Of a stretch of DNA of 64,000 bases, positions 33,907 to 43,395 are shown in pieces. The notes under the pieces are model-generated. The model saw nothing but the letters and a program-made list of their open reading frames with translations, made no database searches and had not been told where the DNA came from. How positions within the stretch are numbered: the first letter of the stretch is position 1; each line of letters opens with the position of its first letter. Source of the stretch: an uncultured Dokdonia sp. (lineage in GTDB: Bacteria; Bacteroidota; Bacteroidia; Flavobacteriales; Flavobacteriaceae); contig NZ_CANLOB010000024.1 of assembly GCF_947492815.1 (NCBI RefSeq), positions 1 through 64,000 on the forward strand. The letters are read 5' to 3'. Made by a program: the position numbers and the translations under genes.

Positions 33907-35067
33907 TTACTCTGAGCAATAGGTACGTAGAGCTTCTAACACCATCGTATTAGTATCTCCTAACGAGATTGCTTTTTTAAGATCAGTACATATTTTATTC
34001 AGATCTTCTTCAGGTATTTCATTTTTCTGAGAAGTAATCACTAGAACACCCCTTGACTTAGTTAAAAATTGACCATTCTTAAACTCATATTTTCTAAGTA
34101 TAGAAAATGCTCTATTTGCATATGCTTCCATATATAAAGGTTCAATAGTTATTGCTTTTTCAAAGTCTTCTTTCGCTTTTTCAAATTGAAAATCTTCTAA
34201 CTTAACAGTCCCTCTTAAAAAATAAGCCTCTGCCCAATTAGGTTTTAGTTCTATTGCCTTATTTATTTTTTTAATTGAATTTTTATACTCAGATTTTCTA
34301 AAGAGATCTTGAGATTCCTTATAGTATTTAAAAAGTTTATCACTTAATTTATCTTCTTTATAGATACCTTTTTCATAGGTGTTTACACCTTTTAATTCTC
34401 CCGTAGAATAATATGAATACATATCACCCTGAATTTCTCCAAATTCATTAAAATGTATTTTTTGTTTTAATTCTTTATTAGAATGATAGACGTTCCATAT
34501 TCCTATTTCTTTGCCATTTTTAAAAACACCATCTTGTTTTAAAACACCATTCTCATAAAAATTTCTTGATTGCCCATTAGCATAACCATTTACATATTCA
34601 ATCTCACTAGATAAGTTTCCATTTGGATAATACAGTTTTCGGATTCCGTTTAATCGTCCATTTACAAAAAAACCCTCCCCTTCTTTCAATCCTGTTAGAT
34701 AGTAATCTATAAACCTTCCTGAATATGGCACAGAATGATTCTTAAGATACCAAGCTCCCTGTTTTTTAAACATTCTTTTTGTAGTAGGAATAATTTTAAT
34801 ACTATCTGCCCTTTGCACATAAGCTTTCGTAAATACATATACAATCACATCTAGATTATTATATTCAGAATTTTCTATGAGCTCTTTATCTTTTACATAT
34901 ACAATGTGGTCAATCTCATTTTCGGTTAATATGCCAAATCCTTCTTTAGGCTCTTCTATTATTGGAATAGAATCTACTACATATAGTGTTTCTTCGTTAG
35001 ATGTTTGGCTAAAACCATATACTGGCAATAGCATTAATAGCAAACAGATTGTTTTATATAAATTCAT
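33907..35067 (-). CDS. Secreted YwqK/MORN-variant protein with TPR domain
   Basis: 386 residues from ATG 35067, chosen because MNLYKTICLLLMLLPVYGFSQ is a proper signal peptide; an ATG at 35124 would add 19 residues. YwqK-type repeats (YYPNGNLSSEIEYVNGYANG, FYENGVLKQDGVFKNGKEIG) occupy about 125-230. They are followed by TPR repeats (about 255-330; AIELKPNWAEAYFLRGTVKL, AITIEPLYMEAYANRA). The combination of the two repeat types suggests a protein-protein scaffold. It shares the YwqK repeat with the gene at 25.3 kb. Confidence 0.72.
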   Translation of the reverse strand: MNLYKTICLLLMLLPVYGFSQTSNEETLYVVDSIPIIEEPKEGFGILTENEIDHIVYVKDKELIENSEYNNLDVIVYVFTKAYVQRADSIKIIPTTKRMFKKQGAWYLKNHSVPYSGRFIDYYLTGLKEGEGFFVNGRLNGIRKLYYPNGNLSSEIEYVNGYANGQSRNFYENGVLKQDGVFKNGKEIGIWNVYHSNKELKQKIHFNEFGEIQGDMYSYYSTGELKGVNTYEKGIYKEDKLSDKLFKYYKESQDLFRKSEYKNSIKKINKAIELKPNWAEAYFLRGTVKLEDFQFEKAKEDFEKAITIEPLYMEAYANRAFSILRKYEFKNGQFLTKSRGVLVITSQKNEIPEEDLNKICTDLKKAISLGDTNTMVLEALRTYCSE

Positions 35068-35108
35068 GATTGTGTATGTATGTGTGTTATAATGAAATGT
35101 ATATACTC

Positions 35109-35405
35109 TTAAGAAAAGAAGCATATCAACATGAATAGTTGATTTATAATCAACAAACCTAGACTTATAACCAATAGTCTTCCTTTCATTCTTTTTCTAT
35201 ATAAAAGTGATATCTCTGAACCTATTAAAAGTGGTTGTATTATTAAAAAAGGAGTGGTTAACAAGCTTCTAAACACATTAATAATTATGTGATGTATACC
35301 ATATATATTTAGAAAGTATGTTCCAATAAAATAAGCTAGAATACCAAAGTTCAGAAACACTAACATCCTCTCTTTCATAGATGCTCCAATATGTTCAATT
35401 TCCAT
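35109..35405 (-). CDS. Small membrane protein, unknown function
   Basis: About 98 residues from ATG 35405 (MEIEHIGASMKERM), with an alternative ATG at 35447. Three hydrophobic stretches are visible (VFLNFGILAYFIGTYFL, FRSLLTTPFLIIQPLLI, LLVISLGLLIINQLFML). No motif or family is recognised. It ends 41 bp before the start of the YwqK/TPR gene and may share its transcript. Confidence 0.5.
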   Translation of the reverse strand: MEIEHIGASMKERMLVFLNFGILAYFIGTYFLNIYGIHHIIINVFRSLLTTPFLIIQPLLIGSEISLLYRKRMKGRLLVISLGLLIINQLFMLICFFS

Positions 35406-35471
35406 ATCTAATTCGTTAAAATGACATGGCAAATATGCAACAGCCACTCAAGTCATGAAATCTAAAATCAT

Positions 35472-35559
35472 CTATATACTTACGATATATTTATTACTAT
35501 ATATATATATATTTAGTACTATATTTACTATAATAAGTACACTATATACTTACGATATA
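35472..35559. repeat. 18-bp direct repeat in an AT-rich promoter region
   Basis: CTATATACTTACGATATA occurs at 35472-35489 and again at 35542-35559, 70 bp apart. Between them lie a (TA)n run and AGTACT/AGTACA motifs. The second copy ends 2 bp before the ATG of the 35562 gene, so the repeats may be regulator sites or a duplication. Confidence 0.6.
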
Positions 35560-35561
35560 AT

Positions 35562-37043
35562 ATGATACTATTTGATTTAATAAATTCACTTTCCGCAGAA
35601 GATTATGAAAAATTCAAATCCTATGTACGTCGTAAAAACAAACGCGCAGACACCAAAAACTTGACATTACTTAAGTTATTAAGACAATCGCAGCTTCCTA
35701 CAGATATAGATTGTATCCTTTATGGAAAACCTTCTAAAAATGCATATCATGCCTTATGCAAACGACTTCAGGATAGCTTAATTGATTTCATAGCGAGTCG
35801 TAGTCTAGAAACAGAAACTACCGAAGAATTTGATGTCCTAAAACATATACTTACCGCTAGAATTCTTTATGAACAAGGGATTTATAAAGCAGCCAAAAAA
35901 ACTCTTCAAAAAGCAAAAGCACTAGCAAAAACGCATGATTTATATAGCATGCTCTCTGAAATATATCATACACAAATACAGTACGCACATCTTCACCCAG
36001 ACACACAACTCACCATATTAATTCAAGAATTTCAAAGCAATCAAAAGCTGCATCAACATCAAGAAAATCTCAACCTCGCCTATGCATATATTAAAGATCG
36101 AATCTCCCAAACAAACAGTACCGTCACAGAAAATGTAAACCAACTACTAACAGATGCATTCCAAAAATTTAATATTGTCATTAATGCATCACTTACATTC
36201 AAATCTTTATACCAATTATTAGAGATTATTAATACTGTAGCTAGATTAGAAAACAATTATGTGGATGCTTTGCCTTTTTTTGAAAAGGTATATCATGAGA
36301 TCACTTCTAAGAAGACACTATCTAACAAGCATCTCTATTACCATCTTCACCTCTTATATTTTATGGCTAATGCATATTTCAGAAATAGGCAATTTGAACG
36401 CGCCATAACATATCTTGATACGATGAAAGAACGTATGCAAGCAGAACGTGGTAAATACGAACTCCGCTTTCGCGAAAGCGAACTCCTCCTACGTACACTC
36501 ACACTTAATTACACCGGAGATGGACTTCTAGCTATTGATGCACTAAACGCACATTTTGCAACCACAAAACAGAAACGCAAACCTTTCAATCCCGATCTTA
36601 TTCTTGTACTTTGCATTTGTTTATTACAACAAGAACAACACAAACAAGCACTTAGTACTCTTAACAAACTAAAGCATAGTGTTACTTGGTACACAGAAAA
36701 AATGGGAGAAGATTGGGTGATTAAACATGATTTAATGCGACTTATTACCCATATAGAATTAGAGCACATAGACCTTGTAGCATCACTTTTAAAACGTTTT
36801 AAACGCAAATACAAACGGGTTATTCAACATGAAAGCAGATTGCACCACTTCTTAAAAACGTTAGAAATCATCTATAAATATCCTGAAGAAGTAAAAGATA
36901 TACGCTTTCGCGAAAGCGTAAAAAAACTATTTACAACAGAAAATAAGGCAAAAGAAGACATCTTCATGGTAAGTTATTTTGCATGGATTCTTTCAAAAGT
37001 AACTCATAAACCATTATATCAAATCACATTAGATTTACTTTAA
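35562..37043 (+). CDS. Alpha-helical (TPR-like) cytoplasmic protein, unknown function
   Basis: 493 residues, no signal or membrane segment. It is almost entirely helical, with TPR-like pairs (ILYEQGIYKAAKKTLQKAKALAKTHDLYS, YFMANAYFRNRQFERAITYLDTM). The N-terminus (LINSLSAEDYEKFKSYVRRKNKR) resembles a small four-helix start seen in other Bacteroidetes repeat proteins. It is the only gene here with two palindrome copies, read as RFRES at residues 302-306 and 448-452. The function is unknown; a protein-interaction role is inferred from the fold. Confidence 0.65.
   Translation: MILFDLINSLSAEDYEKFKSYVRRKNKRADTKNLTLLKLLRQSQLPTDIDCILYGKPSKNAYHALCKRLQDSLIDFIASRSLETETTEEFDVLKHILTARILYEQGIYKAAKKTLQKAKALAKTHDLYSMLSEIYHTQIQYAHLHPDTQLTILIQEFQSNQKLHQHQENLNLAYAYIKDRISQTNSTVTENVNQLLTDAFQKFNIVINASLTFKSLYQLLEIINTVARLENNYVDALPFFEKVYHEITSKKTLSNKHLYYHLHLLYFMANAYFRNRQFERAITYLDTMKERMQAERGKYELRFRESELLLRTLTLNYTGDGLLAIDALNAHFATTKQKRKPFNPDLILVLCICLLQQEQHKQALSTLNKLKHSVTWYTEKMGEDWVIKHDLMRLITHIELEHIDLVASLLKRFKRKYKRVIQHESRLHHFLKTLEIIYKYPEEVKDIRFRESVKKLFTTENKAKEDIFMVSYFAWILSKVTHKPLYQITLDLL
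36465..36480. repeat. HIP-like palindrome, 16 bp (first of two in the 35562 gene)
   Basis: The core plus C/G. It is read as R-F-R-E-S in a helical repeat linker. Confidence 0.95.
36901..36920. repeat. HIP-like palindrome, 20 bp (second in the 35562 gene)
   Basis: The core with TAC/GTA, 436 bp after the first copy and in the same reading frame (R-F-R-E-S). Confidence 0.95.
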
Positions 37044-37226
37044 ATCGTGATTTTATAAATTGTCAATCTTTCAATTTTAGTCAGAAAAAAGTCTCTTAAA
37101 TCAGGAAAATATGTTCTTTTTGTCATTTTCATAAAAAACTCGTAATATTTCGACTGGGTTTAACAATACCTTCACAAAATTCCCTTCGAACTATACTTAC
37201 CTTTTGACCCTTATAAAAAACTCGTT

Positions 37227-39719
37227 ATGCGTATAAAATTACATTTTCTGATACTTGCTTTTTTAGCAGTATCTGTTACAGGTTGTGCCGTCTTTCAGCC
37301 AAAGAAATCTAAAGCTACGGCTTCTGCAAAACCCAAATCTAAACCTAAAAAAGGGGAGATAAAACCTTATAAAAAGGTGATTACCAAAGATGCTAAAACT
37401 GATGAAGGTCTCTTTACAGTTCATAAAATAGATGATTCTTATTTCTATGAAATTCCAGATTCTCTTTTTGGAAGAGAAATGCTAATGGTCACTCGTATTG
37501 CAAAAACAGCTACAGGAGTAGGCTTTGGTGGAGGTAAACAAAATACTTCTGTATTACGTTGGGAAGTAAAAGACAAAAAAGTACTACTTCGTGTAGTATC
37601 TCATCAAATTTACGCAGCAGATTCATTACCTATCTCTGAAGCGGTAAAGAACAGTAACTTTGAACCTGTTTTATATGCCTTTGACATAAAAGCATATCAC
37701 AAAGACACCGTAAATGATACTAGAAACACTGTAATTGATGCTTCAGAACTTTTCACAAAAGATGTAAAGCCATTAGGTCTACCTCAATTTAGAAGAAAAG
37801 GATATAAAGTAACACGTCTTGATGCGAAGCGTTCGTACATCGATACAATTCGTAGCTACCCAAGAAATATTGAAACAAGACATGTAAAAACATACAATGC
37901 ATCTTCACCTCCTAGTAATAGTGCAACAGGATCGCTTTCTGTGATGATGAGTAACTCTATGATCTTACTTCCTGAAACACCTATGAAACGTCGTTATTTT
38001 GATCAGCGTGTAGGGTGGTTTGCAAGAGGTCAAACTGATTATGGGCAAGATGCTCAAAAAAGTAAAACAGTAAGGTATTTAGACAGATGGAGATTAGAAG
38101 TAAAAGATGAAGATCTTGCTAAGTTTAATAGAGGTGAACTTGTAGAGCCTAAAAAACAAATTGTTTATTATATAGACAGAGCAACTCCTAAAAAATGGGT
38201 TCCATATATCAAGCAAGGTATCGAAGATTGGCAAGTTGCTTTTGAAGCAGCTGGATTCAAAAATGCAATTATCGCAAAAGATCCTCCTACACCAGAAGAA
38301 GATCCTGATTGGAGTCCAGAAGATGTACGTTATAGCGTAGTACGTTATTTAGCATCTCCTATTCCAAATGCAAATGGTCCTCACGTAAGTGATCCTAGAT
38401 CAGGAGAAATTTTAGAAAGTGATATTAATTGGTATCATAATGTAATGACTTTATTACGTAACTGGTTCTTTGTGCAAACAGCTGCAATCAATCCAGATGC
38501 ACAAAGCGTTGAGTTTAAAGATGAAGTAATGGGACGTTTAATTCGTTTTGTTTCTTCTCATGAGGTTGGACATACACTAGGACTTCCGCATAACATGGGA
38601 AGTAGTGTGGCATATCCTGTAGATAAATTACGTGATCCTGAATTCACAAAAAAATATGGAACAGCACCTTCTATTATGGATTATGCACGTTTTAATTATG
38701 TAGCACAACCAGGAGATGGAGATGTCGCATTGATGCCTAATATTGGTATTTATGACAAGTATGCTATCAAATGGGGATATAAGCCAATCTTAGACAAATC
38801 TGCAGAAGATGAAAAGCAGACACTAGATGGTTGGATATTAGCACATGCTGGTGATCCCATGTACCGTTTCGGAAGACAGCAATTTGGAGTTATTGATCCA
38901 AGTTCGCAAACGGAAGATTTAGGAGATGATGCAGTAAAAGCAAGTACATATGGTATTGCTAACTTAAAGCGTATTGTTCCTAATCTTATCAAATGGACTG
39001 GCGAAGATGGTAAAAACTATGATGATCTAGAAACTATGTATGGTCAAGTATTATCTCAGTACAATAGATATATGGGACATGTAACGGCAAATATCGGAGG
39101 TGTTTATGAGTATTATAAAACCTATGATCAAGAAGGTGCTGTATATACACATGTAGATGCCAATAAACAAAAAGAAGCGCTAGCGTTTTTACACAAAGAA
39201 TTATTTGAGACACCACAATGGCTTATTGATGAAAGTATTTTTGACAAAGTAGAAGCTGCGGGAAGTATAGAACGTATTCGTCGTTTCCAAACACGTACTC
39301 TCAATAATTTACTTGACTTTGGAAGAGTTGCGCGTATGCTAGAAAATGAAGCTTTAAATGGTACTGATGCATATACAACAATCGATATGATGGAGGATGT
39401 ACGCAATGGTCTTTTTAGCGAACTTAGAAATAGTAGAAAAATTGACATCTATCGTCGTAATTTACAAAGAGCTTATGTAGAACGTTTAGAAACATTAATG
39501 ACTAAAGAACAAACACCTTTACGTGGTGCCTTTGCTCGTTTTTCTTCACGTACAAATATAGATGTAAGTCAAAGTGATATACGTGCTATTGTACGTGCAG
39601 AACTTAAAGACCTAAAACGCACGTTACAGAATAATACAGGTCGTATGAGAGATAAGATAAGTAGAATACATCTTATTGATTTAGTTGAACGTATAGATTT
39701 AATCTTAGACCCTAAATAG
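37227..39719 (+). CDS. Zinc-dependent metalloprotease lipoprotein (DUF5117/DUF4953 type)
   Basis: 830 residues. Lipobox TGC (Cys near 20) and a Lys/Pro-rich spacer indicate a lipoprotein. A domain of about 190 residues (about 45-235, DUF5117-like) precedes the catalytic part. The zinc site is HEVGHTLGLPH (His445, Glu446, His449, His455), with a Met-turn SIMDY about 33 residues later, which together make the metzincin pattern. The family is widespread in Bacteroidetes and little characterised; substrates are unknown. The gene is monocistronic with a strong terminator. Confidence 0.9.
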   Translation: MRIKLHFLILAFLAVSVTGCAVFQPKKSKATASAKPKSKPKKGEIKPYKKVITKDAKTDEGLFTVHKIDDSYFYEIPDSLFGREMLMVTRIAKTATGVGFGGGKQNTSVLRWEVKDKKVLLRVVSHQIYAADSLPISEAVKNSNFEPVLYAFDIKAYHKDTVNDTRNTVIDASELFTKDVKPLGLPQFRRKGYKVTRLDAKRSYIDTIRSYPRNIETRHVKTYNASSPPSNSATGSLSVMMSNSMILLPETPMKRRYFDQRVGWFARGQTDYGQDAQKSKTVRYLDRWRLEVKDEDLAKFNRGELVEPKKQIVYYIDRATPKKWVPYIKQGIEDWQVAFEAAGFKNAIIAKDPPTPEEDPDWSPEDVRYSVVRYLASPIPNANGPHVSDPRSGEILESDINWYHNVMTLLRNWFFVQTAAINPDAQSVEFKDEVMGRLIRFVSSHEVGHTLGLPHNMGSSVAYPVDKLRDPEFTKKYGTAPSIMDYARFNYVAQPGDGDVALMPNIGIYDKYAIKWGYKPILDKSAEDEKQTLDGWILAHAGDPMYRFGRQQFGVIDPSSQTEDLGDDAVKASTYGIANLKRIVPNLIKWTGEDGKNYDDLETMYGQVLSQYNRYMGHVTANIGGVYEYYKTYDQEGAVYTHVDANKQKEALAFLHKELFETPQWLIDESIFDKVEAAGSIERIRRFQTRTLNNLLDFGRVARMLENEALNGTDAYTTIDMMEDVRNGLFSELRNSRKIDIYRRNLQRAYVERLETLMTKEQTPLRGAFARFSSRTNIDVSQSDIRAIVRAELKDLKRTLQNNTGRMRDKISRIHLIDLVERIDLILDPK

Positions 39720-39741
39720 AAAATATCTTTTTATGATATGT

Positions 39742-39765
39742 AAAGCCCTCCAGATGGAGGGCTTT
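39742..39765 (+). terminator. Terminator of the metalloprotease gene
   Basis: An 11-bp perfect stem (aaagccctcca/tggagggcttt) with a 2-nt loop, running into TTTTTT; 22 bp after the stop. Confidence 0.88.
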
Positions 39766-39853
39766 TTTATTAATAATATGTTAATTATCTAGCCCTCTTT
39801 AAACCTTATAACAAACATATGGTCATAATAGCATAACAAAACATATTAGAAGA

Positions 39854-40267
39854 ATGAAACATATTTTAACAGCGATTGTTCTTTGCTTAACGATTACAGC
39901 TACAGCACAAAGAGGACAACATGAAAAGAGAGCGCAATTAAGCGCAGAACAACAAGCAACGCTACAAACAAAAAAAATGACACTTGCACTAGATTTAAGT
40001 GATCAACAAGCAAATAAGATCTATAATATACAACTAGAGCAAGCTAAAAAAAGAAAGGCATTTATAGCAGAACGAAAAAAAGAAGGTCGATCAGAATTAA
40101 CAAAGGAACAGCGTTTTGAATTAAAAACAAGAAAACTGGATCATATGATCGCGATTCAAAAAGAAATGAAAACTATTTTAACCACAGAGCAATTTGAAAA
40201 ATGGCAAAAGCTGAAACATAAAAGCAAGCAAAAAAGAAAAAACAAGCACCACACCCGAAGAAGGTAA
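39854..40267 (+). CDS. Periplasmic Spy/CpxP-like (DUF4890-type) helical protein
   Basis: 137 residues with a signal peptide ending ATAQ (about 19). The mature protein is helical and very basic. It carries two LTxxQ-like motifs (LSAEQQATL near 29, LTTEQFEKWQKL near 113) and ends in a Lys/Arg-rich tail (HKSKQKRKNKHHTRRR). These are features of Spy/CpxP-related envelope stress chaperones and their Bacteroidetes relatives. Whether it binds misfolded protein is inferred. A terminator follows. Confidence 0.72.
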   Translation: MKHILTAIVLCLTITATAQRGQHEKRAQLSAEQQATLQTKKMTLALDLSDQQANKIYNIQLEQAKKRKAFIAERKKEGRSELTKEQRFELKTRKLDHMIAIQKEMKTILTTEQFEKWQKLKHKSKQKRKNKHHTRRR

Positions 40268-40285
40268 CGCAGATGCTGTTTGGAT

Positions 40286-40315
40286 AAAGGAGAGATTTTA
40301 GAAAGTCTCTCCTTT
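40286..40315. terminator. Terminator between convergent genes
   Basis: A 10-bp stem (aaaggagaga/tctctccttt) with a 10-nt loop and a T-rich tail on the plus strand, between the Spy-like gene and hemL. Confidence 0.7.
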
Positions 40316-40338
40316 TGTTTTTAAATCTATTTGAGGTA

Positions 40339-41625
40339 TTACAAAGTACTTGCTACTTTCTGTACAGCACGTATGGTTGTATCTAAATCTTCATATGTCA
40401 AGGCATCTGTAATAAACCAAGTCTCATAAGCGCTAGGCGCAATGTAGATACCTTCTGCTAATAACCCGTGGAAAAACTTTTTAAACGTGTCATTATCACC
40501 TAGTGCAGCTGTTTTAAAATCAACAACTTCATCTGCTGCAAAATGAACAGAGATCATAGACCCCACTCTATTAATAGTATGTATTACATCCTGAGCATTT
40601 AGCGCTGCTTCAATCCCTTTATGTAGATATGCTGTCTTTTCTTCTAAGCGTTTAAAAAGACCTTCATTCGTATTGATCTCTGTAAGCATAGCCAAACCTG
40701 CTGCCATTGCCAATGGATTTCCGCTTAATGTTCCTGCCTGATATACTGGACCTAAAGGAGCCAAATGACTCATGATTTCGTCACGTGCAGCAAAAGCACC
40801 CACAGGTAAACCACCTCCGATCACTTTTCCAAAAGTTACAATATCTGCTGTCACACTCTTGAGTTCTTGAACACCTCCTTTAGCTAACCTAAAACCCGTC
40901 ATTACCTCATCAAAGATGAGTAATGCATGATGTTGATCACACAAATCTCTCAATCCTTCTAAGAATCTATCTTTAGGAGGAATACACCCCATATTACCTG
41001 CTACAGGTTCTACGATAATGGCTGCAATCTGATTAGGATTTGCTTTAAAAAGCGCTTCTATTTGATCTATATTATTATAATCAGCTAGTAAAGTATCTTT
41101 AGCGGTACCTTCAGTAACGCCAGGACTATTAGGAGTTCCAAATGTAACAGCTCCACTACCAGCTTGAATTAAGAAAGAATCTGAATGCCCATGATAACAT
41201 CCTGAAAATTTTATAATCTTTTCTCTATTTGTGAAACCTCTGGCGAGACGTATCGCACTCATACAAGCTTCGGTTCCGCTGTTTACGAAGCGTATTTTAT
41301 CAATACCTGGCACCATATCTATAGCCAGTTTAGCGATTTCTGTTTCAATCTCTGTAGGCATCCCAAAAGAGGTTCCTTTTTGAGCCTTAGCCACTACGGC
41401 ATCTACAACAGGTTGATAGGCATGTCCTAATAGCATAGGCCCCCAAGAATTAATATAATCTATAAGTCTTCTACCATCTTCATCATAGAGATAGGCTCCT
41501 TTTGCTTCTTTTACAAAAATAGGGTCACCGCCTACAGATTTAAATGCTCTTACAGGGCTATTAACACCTCCTGGAATAACCTTTTGCGCTTCTACAAATA
41601 ATGCGCTACTTCTTTTATATATCAT
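40339..41625 (-). CDS. hemL: Glutamate-1-semialdehyde 2,1-aminomutase
   Basis: 428 residues. A PLP enzyme that makes 5-aminolevulinate for heme synthesis via the C5 pathway. Motifs: PGGVNSPVRAF at the start, VNSGTEACMSAIRLARGFT, HGHSDSF, FDEVMTGFR and the PLP lysine in TFGKVIGGGLPVGAF. Length is normal. It is the last gene of a three-gene minus-strand unit (43359-40339), 3 bp after the glucosaminidase gene. Confidence 0.96.
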   Translation of the reverse strand: MIYKRSSALFVEAQKVIPGGVNSPVRAFKSVGGDPIFVKEAKGAYLYDEDGRRLIDYINSWGPMLLGHAYQPVVDAVVAKAQKGTSFGMPTEIETEIAKLAIDMVPGIDKIRFVNSGTEACMSAIRLARGFTNREKIIKFSGCYHGHSDSFLIQAGSGAVTFGTPNSPGVTEGTAKDTLLADYNNIDQIEALFKANPNQIAAIIVEPVAGNMGCIPPKDRFLEGLRDLCDQHHALLIFDEVMTGFRLAKGGVQELKSVTADIVTFGKVIGGGLPVGAFAARDEIMSHLAPLGPVYQAGTLSGNPLAMAAGLAMLTEINTNEGLFKRLEEKTAYLHKGIEAALNAQDVIHTINRVGSMISVHFAADEVVDFKTAALGDNDTFKKFFHGLLAEGIYIAPSAYETWFITDALTYEDLDTTIRAVQKVASTL

Positions 41626-41628
41626 GAA

Positions 41629-42444
41629 TTAATTTCCTCTATCAAATGGTTCTACATACAATACTTGTCCTACAAAAATCTCATTGCTCTCAAGTCCGTT
41701 GAATTTTTTAAGATCTTCAACTGTAACCCTGTACTTTTTAGCAATACGATATAATGTTTCTCCTTTTTCTACTGTATGCTGATTTTTTCTATCAACTACT
41801 TTCTTGTAATCTTTTTCTTTTTTACCAAGTACTTCCCCATCATATTGATATAATTTATAGCGCTCAATAAGTGATATTAATTTATCAGGATATTTTTTAT
41901 CTGTAGCATATCCAGCTGCTCGCAGTCCTTTTGCCCAGCCCTTATAATCATCTTTAGGTAATTTAAAAAGGCTAGAATATCGCCCCCTATTAGATAAGAA
42001 TAAAGAGTGATCTCTAAATGAAAACTTAGCTAAGCTATACTTTCTAAAACACTCTCCTTTTTCATCATCATCATGGTACACTCTTGCTCCTTTCCAATCA
42101 TGACATTTGATACCAAAATGGTTATTTGCTTTTCTCACCAACTCTCCATCTCCTGCTCCAGACTCTAAAATTCCCTGAGCTAATGTTATACTTGCAGGTA
42201 TTCCATACTGACGCATCTCTTCTTGAGCAATCGACACATAGGTTTCTATATAACCGTTTACTCCTGTTTTAGGAACCGGATTTACTACTTTCTCTTCTTT
42301 TTCAGAAGGCGTCTCTTTAGGCGAGGTTGTTACACGTTCTTTTCGTTCTTTTTTAGGAGTAACTTTACGAGTTGTTCTTTTTGAAGATCCACAACTCCCA
42401 AGTACAAATCCAATTAAAAACAAAAGTGCTATTCGTCTTATCAT
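41629..42444 (-). CDS. Lipoprotein glucosaminidase with LysM domain
   Basis: 271 residues. Lipobox GSC near residue 18, then a basic Lys/Arg spacer. The glucosaminidase domain (about 65-200) has ITLAQGILESGAGDGELVRKANNHFGIKC, the FlgJ/AcmA-type catalytic region with Glu in LES. A C-terminal LysM (about 222-268) reads HTVEKGETLYRIAKKYRVTVEDLKKFNGL and binds peptidoglycan. The enzyme likely remodels the cell wall. It lies between the desulfhydrase-like gene and hemL with 3-bp gaps on both sides. Confidence 0.92.
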   Translation of the reverse strand: MIRRIALLFLIGFVLGSCGSSKRTTRKVTPKKERKERVTTSPKETPSEKEEKVVNPVPKTGVNGYIETYVSIAQEEMRQYGIPASITLAQGILESGAGDGELVRKANNHFGIKCHDWKGARVYHDDDEKGECFRKYSLAKFSFRDHSLFLSNRGRYSSLFKLPKDDYKGWAKGLRAAGYATDKKYPDKLISLIERYKLYQYDGEVLGKKEKDYKKVVDRKNQHTVEKGETLYRIAKKYRVTVEDLKKFNGLESNEIFVGQVLYVEPFDRGN

Positions 42445-42447
42445 TTT

Positions 42448-43359
42448 CTATATATCTATCGTTTGAAGTCCTTTTTTTTCTAATCTTTTATTGATTCCTT
42501 CCACTCCCTGAAGACCTCCCGTATGGATTGCTAAAATACGGGAATTTTGCGGGAAATATCCTTGTGAAATGAGGTCAAAAATTCCGTACATCATTTTTCC
42601 TGTATAGATAGGATCTAATACTATATTGTATGATTTTTTAAATTCATTCATAAAACGTACAAGCTCATCTGTAACTTTAGCATATCCCCCAAAATGACAC
42701 GTCTGTACTAGCTGCCAATTCTTTTTCTTTACAACACTTTGTATTTCATCTTCCAAAAAATTGCCTTTTAATGCTGGAAATCCAAGTATTTTTTGAGAAG
42801 AGTCAGACGCATTTATAATTCCTGATATCGTTCCTCCTGTTCCTACGGCACAACATATATAATCAAATGAAAGGTCTGAAGGTGTTAGTATTTCTTCACA
42901 TCCTTTTATAGCTAGCTCATTAGTTCCTCCTTCTGGCAAGATATATGCATCTGGATATTCTTTTTTGAGTGCATCTAAAAACTGTTGTTCTTCTTTTTGT
43001 TTATATGCCGTTCTGGAAATAAACTTAAGCTTCATTCCGAAAGAAACTGCCCGTGCTAATGTTTTATTTTCTGATAGTGTTTTTTCGACATCTTTCCCAA
43101 GTTCATCTCCTCGTATAATTCCTATGGTATCAAAATTATATCTTTTTCCTGCTACTGCAGTTGCCGCTATATGATTTGAATATGCCCCTCCAAAAGTAAG
43201 TAGGGTTTTATAATTATTTGCTTTCGCGAAAGCGATATTATATTTAAGTTTTCTGTATTTATTACCTGAAATATAAGGATGAATCAGGTCTTCCCTTTTA
43301 ATGGACAAACGTATGGTATTAGAAAGAGGTATACCTTGATTTTGAGTTGTTTCAATCAC
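42448..43359 (-). CDS. PLP enzyme of the ACC deaminase / D-cysteine desulfhydrase family
   Basis: 303 residues. Key features: SGNKYRKLKYN with the PLP lysine, TFGGAYSNHIAATA and CAVGTGGTISGI. These define the ACC-deaminase/D-cysteine desulfhydrase group; sequence alone does not fix the substrate. Residues 43-47 (AFAKA) come from a palindrome in the stretch between the lysine motif and TFGG, where homologues also have a variable helix. It is the first gene of the unit with the glucosaminidase gene and hemL. Confidence 0.88.
   Translation of the reverse strand: MIETTQNQGIPLSNTIRLSIKREDLIHPYISGNKYRKLKYNIAFAKANNYKTLLTFGGAYSNHIAATAVAGKRYNFDTIGIIRGDELGKDVEKTLSENKTLARAVSFGMKLKFISRTAYKQKEEQQFLDALKKEYPDAYILPEGGTNELAIKGCEEILTPSDLSFDYICCAVGTGGTISGIINASDSSQKILGFPALKGNFLEDEIQSVVKKKNWQLVQTCHFGGYAKVTDELVRFMNEFKKSYNIVLDPIYTGKMMYGIFDLISQGYFPQNSRILAIHTGGLQGVEGINKRLEKKGLQTIDI
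43220..43233. repeat. HIP-like palindrome, 14 bp core (in the desulfhydrase-like gene)
   Basis: The exact core, read as A-F-A-K-A on the minus strand. Confidence 0.95.
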
Positions 43360-43395
43360 TATTTTCCAATTAAATATACGTATATGTAGTACTTC

